A stretch of DNA of 6,212 nucleotides from an uncultured Sulfolobales archaeon (GTDB taxonomy: Archaea > Thermoproteota > Thermoprotei_A > Sulfolobales > Desulfurococcaceae): the NCBI GenBank assembly GCA_938003605.1, contig CALKYD010000034.1, positions 1 through 6,212 of the forward strand, read 5' to 3'. Of the stretch, positions 4,829 to 6,212 are shown piece by piece. Both the position numbers and the translations under genes were made by a program. Under the pieces are notes generated by a model. That model saw nothing but the letters and a program-made list of their open reading frames with translations, did not search any database and was not told the DNA's origin. How positions within the stretch are numbered: position 1 is the first letter of the stretch; each line of letters begins with the position of its first letter.

Positions 4829-5554
4829 CTAAGTATTGTTAGACGTCAATACATCAAGTATTGCCTTTGAAACACTAATGTATGTGTCCTTCAACTCCCC
4901 AGTCCTTAAATACGCTTTGTCCCCACCAGCTAAGCTATTGCTTACTACGAGGACGCACGCTGTTCTCCAGCCCCTCATCCATCCAAGTGAGAAGAGAGCT
5001 GAGCACTCCATTTCTACAGCCAGCACCCCCCTCCTACTCCACTTTTCAACAAAGCCTGGGTCTTCAGCGTAAAACGCATCGCTACTTACTACTGGGCCTG
5101 AATAGATCTTTAGGCCTGCTTTCCTCATGTAATTCATTATCCTTACTGTAAGCTCTGGATCGGGGGCGTTCGGCGGGCAATCTCCCTGAAAGTACTGACT
5201 TATGACTCCTTGATTGCTGTGGGCAGCTGATGTAGCTACAATTATTGAACCAACAGCTATATCCTTTCTTAGGCTGCCGCAAGAACCCAGTCTCACCATA
5301 GTGTTTACACCAAGCATTCCCAGTTCCTCAAATACTATTGCTGCACTAGGAGCTCCAACTCCGTGTACAGCAATGGATACAGCTGATCTACGGTATTTCC
5401 CTGTATAGATCAGGAATCCGCGGCTCTCGCTCACCAGCTTTGGATCACTCAGCAAGTCCTTTATTAAAGCCGCCCTGGCTGGGTCTCCAACAACTATGGC
5501 TTTCTCCGCTACATCCCCTTTCTTAGCTGAAATATGGTATGGAGGTGCCTTCAC
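4829..5554 (-). CDS. Nucleoside phosphorylase, MTAP/PNP-like (PNP/UDP family)
   Basis: The enzyme should split a purine nucleoside with phosphate into free base and (methylthio)ribose 1-phosphate, for purine or methylthioadenosine salvage. Its 241 residues match the length and order of the hexameric Sulfolobus enzyme. H7 in PYHISAKKG, G23 and R27 in VVGDPAR, R45 in SRGF, and R88 with S91 in RLGSCGS make up the phosphate site. EMEC (181-184) contacts ribose. SSDAFYAED (157-165) closely matches the Sulfolobus MTAP. The SCG at 91-93 is as in bacterial-type PNP, where uridine phosphorylase has TTG. The usual catalytic Asp after VVS is Asn206 (VVSNSLAGG), so the preferred base is uncertain. The start is GTG at 5552-5554. 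It overlaps the upstream stop as GTGA and has a strong Shine-Dalgarno eight bases before it. An operon with the 5551 gene is clear. Confidence 0.88.
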   Translation of the reverse strand: MKAPPYHISAKKGDVAEKAIVVGDPARAALIKDLLSDPKLVSESRGFLIYTGKYRRSAVSIAVHGVGAPSAAIVFEELGMLGVNTMVRLGSCGSLRKDIAVGSIIVATSAAHSNQGVISQYFQGDCPPNAPDPELTVRIMNYMRKAGLKIYSGPVVSSDAFYAEDPGFVEKWSRRGVLAVEMECSALFSLGWMRGWRTACVLVVSNSLAGGDKAYLRTGELKDTYISVSKAILDVLTSNNT

Positions 5555-6087
5555 TTTGAACGCCCCCTCCTCCTAACTCGCTTCACTTTCACTCGTGAAT
5601 ACGGCTTAGCTGTTTGGCAAAGCTCCTCTCTGAGGATTATTCTTAAGCTGTTTTCACTATACACGCCTATCGCATCGCATTCCACGCCATCAATTTTTAC
5701 TTCTCCATCGTATACATATAGGTCGTCGTGTACTTCATACTCTTTTGTTTGAGTGAGTCTCTCACCGTCAGCCTTAAATAGAACTAGCTTGCGTAGCCTT
5801 GCGAGCCCTGGATTAATCACTATACCTCTGCCTTCTCCCTCAACTTCCCATACAGTGAGGCCTGGGACTTCAGCTACACCCATTGAGTATCCATCGGGTA
5901 TTCTAGAGTTGTAGGCAGCTATAGAGGCCTCCTCGATCAATCTATTGACCAGGTTTGACTCCCTCGATCTAACTACTATCTCCCTCCAACTAAGTTCATC
6001 AGCTCTATATACGGTGAGAGCTAAGTCGTTAAACGACTTTACATCCCTCTTAAAGACTACTGTCCTAACCAACGCCTTCAACGCCAT
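5551..6087 (-). CDS. Hypothetical protein with basic C-terminal tail, 178 aa
   Basis: I do not recognise this protein. Residues 1-60 look mixed helix/strand (LVRTVVFKRDVKSF; ELSWREIVVRSR). The middle part (about 65-150) looks rich in beta strands, with many Val, Gly and Asp. The last 15 residues are very basic (VKVKRVRRRGRSK), which suggests contact with nucleic acid, although part of that tail is dictated by the Shine-Dalgarno of the next gene. No signal peptide, membrane span, Cys cluster or nucleotide-binding loop is seen. The start is taken as ATG 6087; a GTG immediately before it (6090) is possible. It is first in a two-gene operon with the nucleoside phosphorylase, overlapping it by four bases. 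A link with nucleoside metabolism is possible but rests only on this neighbourhood. Confidence 0.7.
   Translation of the reverse strand: MALKALVRTVVFKRDVKSFNDLALTVYRADELSWREIVVRSRESNLVNRLIEEASIAAYNSRIPDGYSMGVAEVPGLTVWEVEGEGRGIVINPGLARLRKLVLFKADGERLTQTKEYEVHDDLYVYDGEVKIDGVECDAIGVYSENSLRIILREELCQTAKPYSRVKVKRVRRRGRSK
5563..5574 (-). promoter_or_regulatory. Strong Shine-Dalgarno for the phosphorylase gene
   Basis: On the minus strand this reads AGGAGGAGGGGG, eight bases before the GTG start at 5554. It lies inside the upstream coding frame and encodes its final Arg-rich stretch. With the GTGA overlap this indicates translational coupling, and it decides the GTG start. Confidence 0.75.
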
Positions 6088-6122
6088 CACTCTACAGCTC
6101 TACTACAGGACTCTCAAAGCCA

Positions 6123-6171
6123 CGCTTATAAGTGCTGTTACAGTCGCTTAAAGACTGCCATCAACGCTTAA
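6123..6171. repeat. Three spaced CGCTTA repeats upstream of the operon
   Basis: CGCTTA occurs at 6123, 6145 and 6165, so the copies are 22 and 20 bases apart, about two helical turns each. The first overlaps the TATA-like box. A short dyad CAGTC (6141-6145) and GACTG (6153-6157) surrounds the middle copy. They could be regulator sites or alternative promoters. Confidence 0.35.
6125..6132 (-). promoter_or_regulatory. TATA-like box of the phosphorylase operon
   Basis: CTTATAAG is a good archaeal TATA match, centred about 41 bases before the ATG at 6087. It implies transcription start near 6102 and a short leader of about 15 bases. Confidence 0.5.
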
Positions 6172-6182
6172 TGAAGTGATTT

Positions 6183-6212
6183 TGAGAAAAATATTTTTCT
6201 GAGAAAATATTT
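6183..6212. repeat. AT-rich tandem palindromic repeat at the window edge
   Basis: AGAAAAATATTTTTCT (6185-6200) is a perfect 16-base palindrome. Its left half recurs as TGAGAAAATATTT at 6200-6212, where the window ends. The element is probably incomplete here. It may be a regulatory site or terminator of whatever lies beyond. Confidence 0.5.

Overview
The window looks like chromosomal DNA from a thermophilic archaeon, most likely a crenarchaeote (Thermoproteota). Four things point that way. The nucleoside phosphorylase closely resembles the Sulfolobus 5'-methylthioadenosine/purine nucleoside phosphorylase. The first gene has the HTH plus phosphoribosyltransferase layout of a crenarchaeal regulator family. 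Starts are mixed ATG and GTG and are often preceded by GGTG-type ribosome binding sites. TATA-like boxes lie about 40-46 bases upstream of several starts. The species cannot be named from this sequence.

Layout, left to right. Bases 1-255 hold no convincing gene. A minus-strand gene (256-1008) encodes a predicted HTH/PRTase-like regulator whose PRPP loop is degenerate. A divergent promoter region follows, with an inverted repeat and a pair of direct repeats, and drives a 17-codon plus-strand gene (1179-1232) whose peptide is only Lys and Glu after Met. Next is a non-coding stretch (1233-1501) with a possible structured RNA, then an unrecognised plus-strand gene (1502-2038). It converges on cysS, the cysteinyl-tRNA synthetase (2187-3635, minus).

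Upstream of cysS are a palindrome in its promoter and a decayed IS200/IS605-type tnpB (3841-4113, minus), with a foldable segment directly after the tnpB stop. An orphan helical protein gene (4190-4717, plus) follows. The right end is a two-gene minus-strand operon: an unknown protein with a basic tail (5551-6087) and the nucleoside phosphorylase (4829-5554). The two genes overlap by GTGA, and a strong Shine-Dalgarno run lies inside the end of the first gene.

The genes do not form one pathway. cysS and the phosphorylase are housekeeping functions (tRNA charging; purine or methylthioadenosine salvage). The most unusual parts are the Lys/Glu microgene with its bracketed promoter, the degenerate PRTase regulator opposite it, the possible RNA at 1318-1430, and the Asp-to-Asn change at the usual catalytic position of the phosphorylase. 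No CRISPR array, tRNA or rRNA gene was found.
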